From positions 434,001 to 498,000 of the forward strand of contig NZ_CP038853.1 in NCBI RefSeq assembly GCF_004792415.1: a DNA stretch of 64,000 nucleotides, written 5' to 3'. The DNA is from Pantoea vagans. Its GTDB lineage: Bacteria; Pseudomonadota; Gammaproteobacteria; Enterobacterales; Enterobacteriaceae. Under the pieces are notes generated by a model. That model searched no databases. It saw only the letters and a list, made by a program, of their open reading frames with translations, and was not told where the DNA came from. The position numbers were made by a program, and so were the translations under genes. Position 1 is the first letter of the stretch. Each line of letters opens with the position of its first letter. Positions 35,895 to 51,593 of the stretch are shown piece by piece.

Positions 35895-37385
35895 GTGAAA
35901 ATGGAGAGTCCTGACCGCTTACGCCGGTCACTGATAAAGCTGCCACTGTTAGCTGCGTTACCTGCGATTAGCTCTGCCAAAAGCTTGCCGCTATTATCGG
36001 GTAGCACACAATCACAACCCACAGGCAATAGCATGGAACGAACTCTGTTACTGAAGAATGCTGAATGCGTGGTCTGCATGGATGCCGACCGGCGGGAAAT
36101 ACGGAACGCCAGTATTCTGATTAAAGGAAATCAGATCGTTGCGGTCGGGGAAGCAGGCTCGTTACCCGGTAGCGCAGATGAGATTATCGATCTGCGGGGA
36201 CACATCGTTATACCTGGCCTGATCAATACGCATCATCACATGTATCAGAGTCTGACCCGGGCTATTCCTGCGGTACAAAACGGCGAACTGTTCAACTGGC
36301 TTACCCACCTCTACCCACTATGGCAGAATCTGACACCTGAGATGATTCATATCTCAACGCAGATTTCGATGGCCGAGTTAATGCTCTCCGGTTGCACCAC
36401 CACCAGTGACCATCTCTATGTCTACCCTAACGGCTGTAAGCTTGACGACAGCATTGAGGCTGCAGCGTTAATGGGCATGCGTTTCCATGCCAGCCGGGGC
36501 AGCATGAGCGTCGGTAAATCACTGGGTGGCCTGCCGCCTGATTCGCTGGTTGAGAATGAAGCCGCCATCCTCAGGGACACGCAGCGTGTGATTGAGCGCT
36601 ATCACGATGACAGCCACGGCTCGATGTTACGCATCGTGGTGGCACCATGTTCACCGTTCTCGGTCAGTCGTGAGCTGATGAAGCAGTCCGCTGCACTGGC
36701 ACGCAGCTTCAAAGTCTCGATGCATACGCATCTGGCGGAGAACGACAGCGATATCCGCTATAGCCGCGAGAAATTCAACATGACGCCAGCGCAGTACGTT
36801 GAGGACCTTGGCTGGGTAGGGCCGGATGTCTGGCATGCACACTGCGTTAAACTGGATCAGCATGGTATGGAGCTCTTTGCCCGCACCGGAACCGGCGTCG
36901 CACACTGTCCCTGTTCAAACATGCGTCTCGGTTCGGGTATTGCACCAATACGCCACATGTGTGATGCCGGTGTCCATGTCGGTATGGGCGTGGATGGGTC
37001 AGCCTCCAATGACAGCTCAGACATGATGGCAGAGGTACGTCAGGCGATGCTGTTGCAACGCGTGGGTTTCGGCCCGGATGCGATGACGGCACGTCAGGCT
37101 CTGGAGCTGGCGACGCTGGGTGGAGCAAAAGTGCTGAATCGCGACGACGTGGGCGCCATTGCACCGGGCATGATGGCTGACCTGGCGATCTTTGACCTGA
37201 ATCGCATTGGTCTTGCCGGGGCAGGGCACGATCCTGTCGCCGCCCTGGTGTTCTGTAATCCGGGGCAGGTCGCTTACAGCATCATCAACGGAAAAGTCAG
37301 GGTGCGTGACGGACAACTGGCCGGAATTGAACTGCCAGCCGTGCTGCATCAGCATAACCAACTGGCCAGAAAACTGGTTAGTTGA
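35895..37385 (+). CDS. Amidohydrolase, 8-oxoguanine deaminase-like, probable Tat signal
   Basis: 496-residue metal-dependent aminohydrolase of the COG0402 type (8-oxoguanine, guanine and hydroxyatrazine deaminases). Metal-site residues are His113 and His115 (NTHHHMYQ), His279 and Glu282 (HTHLAEN), His316 (HAHC) and Asp367 (GVDGSASND). The whole core resembles bacterial 8-oxoguanine deaminases, which number about 450 residues. The extra N-terminus has Arg10-Arg11 in RRSLIK, a moderate hydrophobic stretch (LPLLAALPAI) and SSA-K, the pattern of a twin-arginine signal, so the enzyme may be periplasmic. GTG 35895 has AAGGA eight bases upstream. An alternative start, ATG 36033 with ACAGG, would give a cytoplasmic 450-residue form. 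It stands between the S10 and spc operons, where enterobacteria normally have only a short spacer. The 35729-35894 spacer shows no clear promoter. Substrate is inferred. Confidence 0.85.
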   Translation: MKMESPDRLRRSLIKLPLLAALPAISSAKSLPLLSGSTQSQPTGNSMERTLLLKNAECVVCMDADRREIRNASILIKGNQIVAVGEAGSLPGSADEIIDLRGHIVIPGLINTHHHMYQSLTRAIPAVQNGELFNWLTHLYPLWQNLTPEMIHISTQISMAELMLSGCTTTSDHLYVYPNGCKLDDSIEAAALMGMRFHASRGSMSVGKSLGGLPPDSLVENEAAILRDTQRVIERYHDDSHGSMLRIVVAPCSPFSVSRELMKQSAALARSFKVSMHTHLAENDSDIRYSREKFNMTPAQYVEDLGWVGPDVWHAHCVKLDQHGMELFARTGTGVAHCPCSNMRLGSGIAPIRHMCDAGVHVGMGVDGSASNDSSDMMAEVRQAMLLQRVGFGPDAMTARQALELATLGGAKVLNRDDVGAIAPGMMADLAIFDLNRIGLAGAGHDPVAALVFCNPGQVAYSIINGKVRVRDGQLAGIELPAVLHQHNQLARKLVS

Positions 37386-37494
37386 GTCAGAAGGGCACTT
37401 TATTAGGGAGGCGACGAAAAATAAGGCAGATTACATTTGCTACTGTTCGCACTATTCCCTAGAATACGCCCTCCCTGTCATCAGGGAAAATCAG

Positions 37495-37523
37495 CGGCTC
37501 GATTGAGAGCCGTTTATTTTTTC

Positions 37524-37526
<3 letters not shown>
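37495..37526 (+). terminator. Terminator upstream of the spc promoter
   Basis: CGGCTC at 37495-37500 pairs with GAGCCG at 37507-37512 around GATTGA, followed by TTTATTTTTT. It ends transcripts from the amidohydrolase gene about 20 bases before the spc -10 region. Confidence 0.75.
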
Positions 37527-38884
<1,358 letters not shown>

Positions 38885-38889
38885 GGTAG

Positions 38890-39204
<315 letters not shown>

Positions 39205-39218
39205 TTGTCACCAATTGA

Positions 39219-40539
<1,321 letters not shown>

Positions 40540-40544
40540 GGTAG

Positions 40545-41677
<1,133 letters not shown>

Positions 41678-41684
41678 GTAGCAG

Positions 41685-43016
41685 ATGGCTAAACAACCGG
41701 GATTAGATTTTCAAAGTGCCAAAGGCGGCTTTGGTGAGCTGAAACGCAGACTGCTGTTTGTAATCGGCGCACTCATTGTCTTCCGTATTGGCTCTTTTAT
41801 TCCAATCCCTGGTATTGATGCCACTGTACTTGCCAAACTGCTTGAGCAACAGCGTGGCACCATCATTGAAATGTTTAACATGTTCTCTGGTGGTGCTCTC
41901 AGCCGTGCTTCTATTTTCGCACTGGGTATCATGCCGTATATTTCGGCATCGATTATCATCCAGTTATTAACGGTGGTTCATCCAGCGTTAGCGGAAATTA
42001 AGAAAGAAGGGGAGGCTGGCCGTCGTAAGATTAGCCAGTACACCCGATACGGTACGTTGGTATTGGCCATATTTCAGTCGATCGGTATTGCTACCGGTCT
42101 GCCGAATATGCCAGGGATGCAAGGCCTGGTCATGAATCCAGGCTTTGCTTTCTACTTTACCGCTGTTGTGAGTCTGGTCTCAGGAACGATGTTCCTGATG
42201 TGGCTGGGCGAACAGATTACTGAGCGTGGTATCGGTAACGGTATTTCGATCATTATCTTCGCAGGTATTGTTGCGGGTCTTCCGCCGGCCATTGGCCATA
42301 CCATCGAGCAAGCGCGGCAAGGCGACCTGCACTTCCTTCTGTTGCTGTTGGTTGCAGTACTCGTATTCGCAGTGACCTTCTTTGTTATCTTCGTTGAACG
42401 TGGTCAGCGCCGCATTGTGGTGAACTACGCAAAACGTCAGCAGGGTCGTCGCGTTTACGCTGCACAGAGCACACATTTACCGTTGAAAGTGAATATGGCG
42501 GGTGTTATTCCAGCCATCTTTGCTTCCAGCATTATTCTGTTCCCGGCAACGATTGCATCGTGGTTTGGGGGCGGTACCGGTTGGAACTGGCTGACAACAA
42601 TTTCGCTGTATTTGCAGCCAGGACAGCCGCTTTATGTGCTACTCTATGCGACTGCAATCATCTTCTTCTGTTTCTTCTATACGGCGTTGGTTTTCAACCC
42701 ACGTGAAACAGCAGATAACCTGAAGAAGTCTGGTGCATTCGTACCGGGAATTCGTCCGGGAGAGCAAACGGCGAAGTATATTGATAAAGTAATGACGCGA
42801 CTGACCTTAATCGGCGCGCTGTATATTACTTTTATCTGCCTTATCCCGGAGTTCATGCGTGATGCGATGAAGGTTCCCTTCTACTTTGGCGGTACTTCAC
42901 TGCTCATCGTAGTTGTCGTCATCATGGACTTTATGGCTCAAGTGCAAACTCTGATGATGTCCAGTCAGTATGAGTCGGCACTGAAGAAAGCTAACCTGAA
43001 AGGCTACGGCCGTTAA
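41685..43016 (+). CDS. secY: SecY, channel of the Sec translocon
   Basis: 443 residues with ten membrane segments. SecY forms the protein-conducting pore with SecE and SecG and is driven by SecA or the ribosome. Segments include [15 protein letters not shown] and the C4/C5 loops with [10 protein letters not shown] and [14 protein letters not shown]. Translation in the spc operon directly follows rplO. Confidence 0.98.
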   Translation: MAKQPGLDFQSAKGGFGELKRRLLFVIGALIVFRIGSFIPIPGIDATVLAKLLEQQRGTIIEMFNMFSGGALSRASIFALGIMPYISASIIIQLLTVVHPALAEIKKEGEAGRRKISQYTRYGTLVLAIFQSIGIATGLPNMPGMQGLVMNPGFAFYFTAVVSLVSGTMFLMWLGEQITERGIGNGISIIIFAGIVAGLPPAIGHTIEQARQGDLHFLLLLLVAVLVFAVTFFVIFVERGQRRIVVNYAKRQQGRRVYAAQSTHLPLKVNMAGVIPAIFASSIILFPATIASWFGGGTGWNWLTTISLYLQPGQPLYVLLYATAIIFFCFFYTALVFNPRETADNLKKSGAFVPGIRPGEQTAKYIDKVMTRLTLIGALYITFICLIPEFMRDAMKVPFYFGGTSLLIVVVVIMDFMAQVQTLMMSSQYESALKKANLKGYGR

Positions 43017-43048
43017 TTCAGTTGGTTGAGAAGTTACGGAGAGTAAAA

Positions 43049-43165
43049 ATGAAAGTTCGTGCTTCCGTCAAGAGATTATGTCGTAACTGCAAAATCATTC
43101 GTCGCGACGGTGTCGTACGTGTGATCTGCAGCGCCGAGCCAAAGCATAAACAGCGCCAAGGCTGA
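43049..43165 (+). CDS. rpmJ: 50S ribosomal protein L36
   Basis: 38 residues, [20 protein letters not shown] onward. Zinc ligands Cys11, Cys14, Cys27 and His33 are present, so this is the zinc-containing form rather than the zinc-free paralogue. GGAGAG precedes ATG 43049. It closes the spc operon. Confidence 0.96.
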   Translation: MKVRASVKRLCRNCKIIRRDGVVRVICSAEPKHKQRQG

Positions 43166-43183
43166 TTTTGTCACATATTTTTC

Positions 43184-43311
43184 TTGCAAAGTCGGGTTGA
43201 GCTGGCTAGATTAGCCAGCCAATCTTTTGTATGTCAGTACGTTTCCATTTGAGTATCCTGAAAACGGGCTTTTCAGCATGGGACGTGCTTGTTTAATTAT
43301 AGGAGTGCATA
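43184..43311 (+). promoter_or_regulatory. Alpha operon promoter and S4-type leader
   Basis: TTGCAA 43184-43189 and TAGATT 43207-43212 with a 17-base spacer match the E. coli alpha promoter. The -10 overlaps a hairpin, GCTGGCTA 43201-43208 with TAGCCAGC 43212-43219 followed by CAATCTTTTG, which may end part of the spc transcripts. The leader to the rpsM GTG is close to the E. coli one that folds into the S4-binding pseudoknot. Confidence 0.75.
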
Positions 43312-43668
43312 GTGGCCCGTATAGCAGGCATTAACATTCCTGATCAAAAACATACCGTTATCGCATTAACTTCGATCTTCGGTATCGGTAAAACCCGTTC
43401 AAAAGCCATCTGCGCTTCAACGGGTATTGCTGAAAATGTTAAGATCAGTGAGCTGTCTGAAGAACAAATTGATCAGCTGCGTGATGCAGTTGCGAAATTC
43501 GTTGTAGAAGGTGATCTGCGCCGTGAAATCACCCTGAGCATCAAGCGTCTTATGGACCTTGGTTGCTACCGTGGTTTGCGCCATCGTCGTGGTCTTCCGG
43601 TTCGCGGTCAGCGTACTAAGACCAACGCACGTACCCGTAAGGGTCCGCGTAAACCGATCAAGAAATAA
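43312..43668 (+). CDS. rpsM: 30S ribosomal protein S13
   Basis: 118 residues, starting with GTG as in E. coli, inside the S4 target. S13 forms bridges to the 50S subunit and contacts the P-site tRNA with its basic tail ([16 protein letters not shown]). Confidence 0.98.
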   Translation: MARIAGINIPDQKHTVIALTSIFGIGKTRSKAICASTGIAENVKISELSEEQIDQLRDAVAKFVVEGDLRREITLSIKRLMDLGCYRGLRHRRGLPVRGQRTKTNARTRKGPRKPIKK

Positions 43669-43681
43669 TCGGGGTGAGTAA

Positions 43682-44074
<393 letters not shown>

Positions 44075-44089
44075 CGCCCGTTTTTTTAG

Positions 44090-44728
<639 letters not shown>

Positions 44729-44753
44729 GGCTTAGTACCAAAGAGAGGACACA

Positions 44754-45743
44754 ATGCAGGGTTCTGTGACAGAGTTTCTAAAACCGCGCCTGGTAGATAT
44801 CGAGCAAGTGAGTTCGACGCACGCCAAGGTGACCCTTGAGCCTTTAGAGCGTGGCTTTGGCCATACTCTTGGTAACGCACTGCGCCGTATTCTGCTTTCA
44901 TCCATGCCGGGTTGCGCGGTGACCGAGGTTGAAATTGATGGTGTACTTCATGAGTACAGCACCAAAGAGGGCGTACAGGAAGATATCCTGGAAATCCTGC
45001 TCAACCTGAAAGGGCTGGCGGTAAGAGTTCAGGGTAAAGATGAAGTTATTCTGACCCTGAATAAATCTGGCATTGGCCCTGTGACTGCAGCCGACATTAC
45101 CCATGATGGTGATGTCGAAATCGTCAAGCCTCAGCATGTCATTTGCCATCTGACCGATGAGAACGCTGCTATCAGCATGCGTATCAAAGTTCAGCGTGGA
45201 CGTGGCTATGTGCCGGCTTCTGCCCGAATTCATTCGGAAGAAGATGAGCGCCCAATCGGCCGCCTGCTAGTTGACGCTTGCTACAGCCCTGTAGACCGTA
45301 TCGCCTACAATGTTGAAGCAGCGCGTGTAGAGCAGCGCACCGACCTGGACAAGCTGGTCATCGAAATGGAAACCAACGGCACAATCGATCCTGAAGAGGC
45401 GATTCGTCGTGCGGCAACCATTCTGGCAGAACAACTTGAAGCTTTCGTTGACTTACGTGATGTACGTCAGCCGGAAGTTAAAGAAGAGAAACCAGAATTC
45501 GATCCGATCCTGCTGCGCCCTGTTGACGATCTGGAATTGACTGTCCGCTCTGCTAACTGCCTTAAGGCAGAAGCTATCCACTACATCGGTGATCTGGTAC
45601 AGCGTACCGAGGTTGAGCTGCTTAAAACGCCTAACCTTGGTAAAAAATCTCTTACTGAGATTAAAGATGTGCTGGCTTCGCGTGGTCTTTCTCTGGGCAT
45701 GCGCCTCGAGAACTGGCCGCCAGCAAGCATTGCTGATGAATAA
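44754..45743 (+). CDS. rpoA: RNA polymerase alpha subunit
   Basis: 329 residues, the E. coli length. The N-terminal domain (to about 235) dimerises and holds beta and beta prime; the C-terminal domain (from about 249) reads UP elements and meets activators such as CRP. Arg265 in VRSANCLK, the key DNA contact, is present. AGAGAGG precedes ATG 44754. Confidence 0.99.
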
Positions 45744-45759
45744 TCAGATCACAGGTTAA

Positions 45760-46170
<411 letters not shown>

Positions 46171-46183
46171 TCTGTAGCAACGT

Positions 46184-46210
46184 AAAAAACCCGCTTCGGC
46201 GGGTTTTTTA
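46184..46210 (+). terminator. Terminator of the alpha operon
   Basis: CCCGC at 46190-46194 pairs with GCGGG at 46199-46203 around TTCG, flanked by A6 and T6, so the stem can extend further. It lies 13 bases after the rplQ stop. Confidence 0.92.
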
Positions 46211-46265
46211 TTGCCTGAAATTTACTACCTTAGAAAGATGTCTTTCATGTTCAAAGGAGCCGATT

Positions 46266-46637
46266 ATGTGGCTGGTTGATGAACTTGCGGAACAGCATAT
46301 TAAGGCAGCGCTGGAAAAGGGTGAGCTTAGCAATCTTCCGGGCTCTGGAAAGCCATTACAGCTGGATGATGACAGCTATGTTCCTCCTGAATTAAGAGCG
46401 GGCTACCGGCTACTGAAAAACGCGGGCTTTCTGCCGCCGGAGCTGGAGTTAAGACGGGAGGCGATGGAAGTGAACGATCTTATTCGCCAGCTCGATCCCG
46501 AGGATCATCGCTATCAGGATCATTGTCATCGGCTTCAGTTGCTGGCGCTTCGATTACGCCAGGCGGGTATGAGCACGGATTTTCTGCATGGCGATTATTC
46601 GACAGCTCTTCAGAATCACTTCAGTGAGGAGGAGTAG
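46266..46637 (+). CDS. yhdN: DUF1992 protein YhdN
   Basis: 123 residues matching E. coli YhdN. The DUF1992 core has LPGSGKPLQLDDDS at residues 24-37 and ELRAGYRLLKNAGFLPPELELRRE. The domain also occurs in eukaryotic DNAJC28; no function is known. Its TAG is directly followed by the zntR ATG. Confidence 0.9.
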   Translation: MWLVDELAEQHIKAALEKGELSNLPGSGKPLQLDDDSYVPPELRAGYRLLKNAGFLPPELELRREAMEVNDLIRQLDPEDHRYQDHCHRLQLLALRLRQAGMSTDFLHGDYSTALQNHFSEEE

Positions 46638-47054
46638 ATGTTTCGCATCGGACAGTTAGCTAAGCTTGCTGACGTCACGCCAGATACCATCCGTTTTTAT
46701 GAAAAACAGCAGATGATGGATCATGACGGTCGTACGGAAGGAGGATTTCGCCTTTATACCGAGGCCGATCTTCAGCGTCTGAAATTTATCCGCTACGGTC
46801 GGAAACTTGGGTTTAGCCTTGAAGCCATCAGAGAGCTACTTTCTATCCGGGTCGATCCTGCGCATCATACCTGTCAGGAATCGAAAGCGATCGTTGAAAA
46901 GCGATTAAGTGAAGTGGCTCAGATGATCGCAGAATTGGAAACGATGCAGCGCTCTTTGCGACACCTCTCGGATGCGTGTTGTGGTGACAGTCACAGTAGC
47001 ATTTCGTGCTCAATTCTTGAGGCACTGGAGCGGGGAGAGGCGCTGAGTAAATAA
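46638..47054 (+). CDS. zntR: Zinc-responsive MerR-family activator ZntR
   Basis: 138 residues. The MerR helix-turn-helix ([21 protein letters not shown]) is followed by a dimer helix and the zinc loop. All zinc ligands known in E. coli ZntR are at the same numbers: Cys79, Cys114, Cys115, His119 and Cys124. It activates the zinc exporter gene zntA by distorting its promoter; zntA is not in this window. No gap to yhdN, so they are coupled. Confidence 0.95.
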   Translation: MFRIGQLAKLADVTPDTIRFYEKQQMMDHDGRTEGGFRLYTEADLQRLKFIRYGRKLGFSLEAIRELLSIRVDPAHHTCQESKAIVEKRLSEVAQMIAELETMQRSLRHLSDACCGDSHSSISCSILEALERGEALSK

Positions 47055-47113
47055 GCATCTTGTTATTTTGCTGCAAAGGAATAGAGTATCTGACCATCTC
47101 AACAGGAGGCGTT

Positions 47114-47398
47114 ATGAGTAAATATCAGCATACTAAAGGGCAAATTCGCGATAACGCGATTCAGGCTTTGCTGCACGACCCGTTATTTCGACAACGTATC
47201 GAGCAGAAGCAAAAGGGTAAGGGCAGTTTTAAGCGGAAAGAGAAACATGGCAAGGGGACTGGATGGGAGGGCAGTGATAAGAAAGCGTCTTATCACTGCC
47301 CTTCTGCTTTTACAGTAAAAAAAACCGCCCTGGAGGCGGCTTATTCACTATACCCGGGTGTTCTGCTGTTTCAGCAGATCGCGGATTTCGGTCAGTAA
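47114..47398 (+). CDS. arfA: Alternative ribosome-rescue factor ArfA (hairpin-truncated frame)
   Basis: [20 protein letters not shown] and the basic [15 protein letters not shown] stretch match E. coli ArfA (YhdL), which brings RF2 to ribosomes stalled without a stop codon. The open frame is 94 codons, but a 14-pair perfect hairpin at 47269-47301 falls in codons 52-63. In E. coli such a hairpin makes the mRNA end without a stop codon, so tmRNA destroys the product unless trans-translation fails. The working protein is therefore probably only about 50-55 residues. AGGAGG precedes ATG 47114. The distal frame overlaps the mscL terminator and 3' end and is unlikely to be used. Confidence 0.88.
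   Translation: MSKYQHTKGQIRDNAIQALLHDPLFRQRIEQKQKGKGSFKRKEKHGKGTGWEGSDKKASYHCPSAFTVKKTALEAAYSLYPGVLLFQQIADFGQ
47269..47301 (+). promoter_or_regulatory. Intragenic hairpin of arfA
   Basis: GGGCAGTGATAAGA at 47269-47282 pairs perfectly with 47288-47301 around a five-base loop. It is followed by TTCTGCTTTTAC, a weak T-rich tail. It can serve as an RNase III target and a partial terminator, both of which create a non-stop arfA message in E. coli. Confidence 0.85.
47317..47339 (-). terminator. Terminator of mscL
   Basis: CCGCC 47325-47329 pairs with GGCGG 47335-47339; read leftward the stem is followed by eight T (A-run at 47317-47324). It lies eight bases beyond the mscL stop. Confidence 0.85.
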
Positions 47399-47758
47399 GA
47401 CTTCTTCATTTGACGGTTTAGCAACCGGCTTCTCAACTTCCTTTTTCTTATACAGACGATTCATCAACTTAATCGCCATAAAGATCGCGAAAGCGATAAT
47501 GACGAAATCAAAGATGGTCTGAAGGAAGATACCGTACTGCATAACAACAGCTGGCGCATCGCCTGTTGCGGGCTTAAGAACCCATGCGAATGATTTGAAA
47601 TCGACTCCGCCGATCAGCAAGCCTAATGGTGGCATGATGATATTAGCGACTAATGATGAAACGATTTTACCGAATGCTGCACCAATGATGACACCTACGG
47701 CTAAATCCATTACGTTGCCGCGCATTGCGAAATCACGAAACTCTTTGATTAAACTCAT
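47348..47758 (-). CDS. mscL: Large-conductance mechanosensitive channel
   Basis: 136 residues, the E. coli length. The N-terminal amphipathic helix ([20 protein letters not shown]), pore helix TM1 ([23 protein letters not shown]) and TM2 ([18 protein letters not shown]) are followed by a cytoplasmic helix. The pentamer opens under membrane stretch to release solutes after osmotic downshock. CAT 47756-47758 is chosen as start; the frame is open further upstream without family support. Confidence 0.96.
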   Translation of the reverse strand: MSLIKEFRDFAMRGNVMDLAVGVIIGAAFGKIVSSLVANIIMPPLGLLIGGVDFKSFAWVLKPATGDAPAVVMQYGIFLQTIFDFVIIAFAIFMAIKLMNRLYKKKEVEKPVAKPSNEEVLLTEIRDLLKQQNTRV

Positions 47759-47882
47759 ACTTATCTCCTTGCCCAAGCCAACGCCATAAAGTCTAACAAA
47801 CCTCACTGTTTTTGCCATCAACACAGCCAATTAAGCGGCAGTTTTGCATGCAGCATGCTGAGTTAGCCTGTAAAAGCGGCAT

Positions 47883-49259
47883 TTACAGGAAAAATGGACT
47901 CGGCTGGAAGAGGCGCTCCACATCTGACACGAATTTCTTGTCGGTCAGGAACATGATGACATGATCGCCTTGTTCAATACGCAGGTTATCATTGGCAATC
48001 ATCACATCATCACCACGAACGACTGCGCCAATAATGGTCCCTGGCGGCAATTTGATGTCATCAATCGAACGCCCCACAACGCGTGACGTCGACTCGTCAC
48101 CATGCGCTATCGCTTCGATCGCCTCAGCTATACCGCGTCGTAACGATGAAACGCCCACGATATCCGCTTTGCGCACATGACCCAGCAGAGCCGAGATCGT
48201 GGCTTGCTGAGGGGAAATAGCGATATCGATGACGCTGCCCTGGACCAGATCGACGTAAGCGCGGCGCTGAATCAGTACCATCACTTTTTTCGCACCCATC
48301 TTTTTCGCCAGCATGGCTGACATGATGTTGGCTTCATCATCGTTGGTGACGGCGATAAACAGATCGACCTGCTCAACGTGTTCTTCAGCGAGCAGCTCCT
48401 GATCGGACGCATCGCCATAAAACACCACGGTGTCATGCAGATGTTCTGCGAGTTCCGCTGCGCGCTGGGGATTCCGTTCAATCAGCTTAACGCTGTAGTG
48501 CTTCTCAAGCCGCTGCGCCAGACCGAAACCGATGTTGCCGCCACCGACCAGCATAATCCGTTTATAAGGTTTCTCGAGCCGCTGCATTTCACTCATCACC
48601 GCACGAATATTCTGGCTGGCAGCGATGAAGAACACTTCATCACCTGCTTCTACGATGGTTGAACCCTGCGGACGAATAGGACGATCCTGCCGGAATATAG
48701 CGGCTACGCGCGTATCAATGTGTGGCATGTGCTCACGCATGATCGAGAGCGGATTTCCTACCAGCGGCCCGCCATAATAGGCTTTTACCACTGCCAGACT
48801 GACTTTTCCCTCAGCAAAGTTAACCACCTGCAATGCACCAGGATACTGAATCAGCCGGTAGATATTGTCGATTACCAGCTGCTCAGGTGAGATCAGATGA
48901 TCGATAGGCACCGCTTCAGGTATAAACAACTTGTCTGCATCACGCAGATAGTCGGCCGCGCGGATACGGGCGATGCGATTCGGCGTATTGAAAAGCGAAT
49001 AAGCAATCTGGCAGGCGATCATGTTGGTTTCATCCGAGTTGGTTACGGCAACCAGCATGTCGGCATCTTCCGCACCCGCCTCACGCAGAATTCGCGGATG
49101 AGAACCATGGCCCTGAACAACGCGCAAATCAAACTTATCCTGCAGATGACGCAGGCGCGAAGAGTCAGTATCGACCACCGTAATGTCGTTGTTTTCACCC
49201 ACCAGATTTTCTGCCAGAGTTCCGCCAACCTGTCCTGCGCCCAGAATGATTATTTTCAT
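47883..49259 (-). CDS. trkA: TrkA, NAD-binding regulator of Trk potassium uptake
   Basis: 458 residues, built from two RCK (KTN plus TrkA-C) units. The first Rossmann loop is [16 protein letters not shown] at residues 3-18 and the second [16 protein letters not shown] near 235. TrkA binds the cytoplasmic face of TrkH/TrkG and gates K+ uptake by nucleotides. It follows rsmB in the same direction with an 18-base gap. A stem at 47867-47889 overlaps the stop codon but lacks a T-tail. Confidence 0.96.
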   Translation of the reverse strand: MKIIILGAGQVGGTLAENLVGENNDITVVDTDSSRLRHLQDKFDLRVVQGHGSHPRILREAGAEDADMLVAVTNSDETNMIACQIAYSLFNTPNRIARIRAADYLRDADKLFIPEAVPIDHLISPEQLVIDNIYRLIQYPGALQVVNFAEGKVSLAVVKAYYGGPLVGNPLSIMREHMPHIDTRVAAIFRQDRPIRPQGSTIVEAGDEVFFIAASQNIRAVMSEMQRLEKPYKRIMLVGGGNIGFGLAQRLEKHYSVKLIERNPQRAAELAEHLHDTVVFYGDASDQELLAEEHVEQVDLFIAVTNDDEANIMSAMLAKKMGAKKVMVLIQRRAYVDLVQGSVIDIAISPQQATISALLGHVRKADIVGVSSLRRGIAEAIEAIAHGDESTSRVVGRSIDDIKLPPGTIIGAVVRGDDVMIANDNLRIEQGDHVIMFLTDKKFVSDVERLFQPSPFFL

Positions 49260-49277
49260 CGCTTATCAATACTCATC

Positions 49278-50579
49278 TCAGTTTGTACCCGATTTCTTTA
49301 TCAGCTTAGCGTAGAAGAAACCATCTCCGCCTTCGGCCTGCGGGAATACCTGCAAGCCGTTCGCCGGTGCACCCCTGAGGGATTCTGCCTGAGCATCGTG
49401 CTGGCGTTGCAGGAAAGCCTCAATCTGCTGATGATTCTCTTCAGGCAGGATAGAGCAGGTGGCATAAATCAGCGTACCGCCTGGTTTCAGGTGCGGCCAG
49501 ATGGCGTCAAGAATTTCACTCTGAAGCTTTGCCAGCTCGGCGATATCGCGATCGCGACGCAGCCATTTAATATCAGGATGGCGTCGGATTACACCGGTCG
49601 CAGAGCAGGGCGCATCCAGCAGAATACGGTCAAACTGACGATCACCGCACCACTGTTGCGGCGTTCGTCCATCACCCTGTTTAACGTGTGCTTTCATGCC
49701 TAGTCGTTGCAGATTTTCCTCAACACGTTTAAGGCGCTGCGCATCTACGTCGACGGCCATCACTTCTGCTTCCGGCGCAATTTCAAGGATGTGGGTCGTT
49801 TTACCGCCAGGCGCCGCGCATAAATCCAGAATCTGTTCGCCATTTTGCGGTTCAAGCAGCAAAGCACAGCGCTGAGCGGATAAATCCTGCACGGTCACCC
49901 AACCCTGATCAAAGCCGGGTAGCTGGCTGACCGGGGCAGGCGCGTCAAGCCTCAGCGCATCCGGTACGTCGTCAGCGGGTTGTGCATTTCTGTCGCTTTC
50001 AACCAGCATGGCCAGCCATGCGTCACGATTGTGGTGCTGGCGGTTAACCCGCAGCCACATCGGCGGACGCTGATTATTGGCTTCCACAATCTGCTGCCAC
50101 TGTTTCGGCCAGGCATGCTGCAATCGCTTTAGCAGCCATCCCGGATGCAGATAACGCTGTGGGCCATCCTGAATGCTGGCGAGCAGCTCTTCCCGCTGGC
50201 GCTGAAACTGGCGTAATACACCATTTAACAACCCTTTCAGGCTGGTACGCTTCAGAACTTCAGCGCCCGCGACGGTTTCTGCCAGTGCGGCATGGGCAGG
50301 CACGCGGGTATATTCCAGCTGATAAAGCCCGACCATGATCAGATAGTGCAGAACCCGCTGTTTGCCGGTCAGTGGACGCTCCATCAGTTTGCCGATCAGC
50401 GCTTCCAGCTGCGGCAATGTGCGCAATACGCCAAAACAGATTTCCTGCACTAACGCGCTATCTTTGTCAGAGAGTTTTTTCTGGGCGGCCGGCAGTGCGG
50501 TATTCAGGGATTCGCCTTTGTCGACCACACGCTCAATAAGTTGAGCGGAAAGGCTTCGCAGGTTGATAGATTTAGTCAT
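49278..50579 (-). CDS. rsmB: 16S rRNA m5C967 methyltransferase RsmB
   Basis: 433 residues. An N-terminal NusB-like RNA-binding domain (to about 140) is joined to a Rossmann SAM domain with [11 protein letters not shown]. The two catalytic cysteines of m5C methyltransferases are seen in DAPCSATG and [10 protein letters not shown]. It methylates C967 of 16S rRNA. Fourth in the def-fmt-rsmB-trkA order shared with E. coli. Confidence 0.96.
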   Translation of the reverse strand: MTKSINLRSLSAQLIERVVDKGESLNTALPAAQKKLSDKDSALVQEICFGVLRTLPQLEALIGKLMERPLTGKQRVLHYLIMVGLYQLEYTRVPAHAALAETVAGAEVLKRTSLKGLLNGVLRQFQRQREELLASIQDGPQRYLHPGWLLKRLQHAWPKQWQQIVEANNQRPPMWLRVNRQHHNRDAWLAMLVESDRNAQPADDVPDALRLDAPAPVSQLPGFDQGWVTVQDLSAQRCALLLEPQNGEQILDLCAAPGGKTTHILEIAPEAEVMAVDVDAQRLKRVEENLQRLGMKAHVKQGDGRTPQQWCGDRQFDRILLDAPCSATGVIRRHPDIKWLRRDRDIAELAKLQSEILDAIWPHLKPGGTLIYATCSILPEENHQQIEAFLQRQHDAQAESLRGAPANGLQVFPQAEGGDGFFYAKLIKKSGTN

Positions 50580-50591
50580 AGGGTTTTGTCA

Positions 50592-50623
50592 TCAAACAAA
50601 AGGCCCGGTGAGTGACCGGGCCT
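50592..50623 (-). terminator. Terminator or attenuator between fmt and rsmB
   Basis: AGGCCCGGT at 50601-50609 pairs perfectly with ACCGGGCCT at 50615-50623; read leftward it is followed by TTTTGTTTG. It would reduce readthrough from def-fmt into rsmB-trkA. Confidence 0.75.
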
Positions 50624-50628
50624 GGGAG

Positions 50629-51573
50629 TCAGTCGAGAAGGGTTCCAGGTTCAAACCATTCCCGGCGCGAGTTGAGAAGATCCTGAGCCGACATCGGTTT
50701 TTTACCGGCAGGCTGCAACTGCAGCAGATTCAGTACACCCTGAGCCGTCGCGACCTGTATGCCATGCTTATCCGCACTGATAATTTCACCCGGCGAACGA
50801 TCGCTGTGCGGCAGAACGCTTGCCTGCCAGACTTTTACGGGTTGATCATCAATGGTGAAAAAGCTCATTGGCCACGGGTTAAACGCGCGAATACAACGTT
50901 CAAGCTGGTCTGCAGAGAGGGTCCAGTCGAGACGTGCCTCCTCTTTGCTAAGTTTCTCAGCATAGTTGGCCAGTGTTTCATCCTGCTTTTCAGGTGAAGC
51001 CTGTCCAGTGCTCAGTAACGTCAGCGTATCCAGCAGCCCCTGTGGACCAAGCTGCGCGAGCTTGTCATAGAGCGTTGCACTGGTATCTTCAGCGGTAATC
51101 GGGCAAGCCAGCTTATGCAGCATATCGCCAGTATCCAGGCCTACGTCCATCTGCATGATGGTCACGCCGGTTTCGCTGTCGCCAGCCCACAGTGCGCGCT
51201 GAATAGGCGCGGCTCCACGCCAGCGCGGCAGTAGCGAACCATGAACGTTGATGCAGCCGAGACGTGGCATATCCAGTACGGCCTTTGGCAGAATCAATCC
51301 GTAGGCCACAACGACCATCACGTCTGCCTTCAGATCAGCGACCAGTTGCTGATTTTCATCAGGTCGCAGTGACTTAGGCTGATAAACCGGAATGTCATGT
51401 GCCAGCGCCAGCGTTTTGACCGGGCCCGGCGTGAGTTTGTTACCGCGACCCGCAGGACGGTCGGGTTGGGTAAATACGCCGATAACCTGATGTTCAGAAG
51501 CAAGCAGCGCGTCAAGATGACGCGCTGCGAAGTCAGGTGTGCCGGCAAAGATGATTTTTAGCGGGGCAGACAC
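50629..51573 (-). CDS. fmt: Methionyl-tRNA formyltransferase
   Basis: 314 residues. It formylates Met-tRNA(fMet) from 10-formyl-tetrahydrofolate, which is needed for initiation. The catalytic [15 protein letters not shown] block and [12 protein letters not shown] are present, with a C-terminal OB domain for tRNA. It starts with GTG (51571-51573), preceded by GAAGGGAT, 20 bases after def. Confidence 0.96.
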   Translation of the reverse strand: MSAPLKIIFAGTPDFAARHLDALLASEHQVIGVFTQPDRPAGRGNKLTPGPVKTLALAHDIPVYQPKSLRPDENQQLVADLKADVMVVVAYGLILPKAVLDMPRLGCINVHGSLLPRWRGAAPIQRALWAGDSETGVTIMQMDVGLDTGDMLHKLACPITAEDTSATLYDKLAQLGPQGLLDTLTLLSTGQASPEKQDETLANYAEKLSKEEARLDWTLSADQLERCIRAFNPWPMSFFTIDDQPVKVWQASVLPHSDRSPGEIISADKHGIQVATAQGVLNLLQLQPAGKKPMSAQDLLNSRREWFEPGTLLD

Positions 51574-51593
51574 GTTTATCCCTTCTTAAGATC

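Noticed and set aside
47867..47889. Stem CCTGTAAA/TTTACAGG at the trkA stop as a terminator
   Set aside because: It is A+T-rich at the loop side, overlaps the stop codon and has no T-tail on the minus strand.
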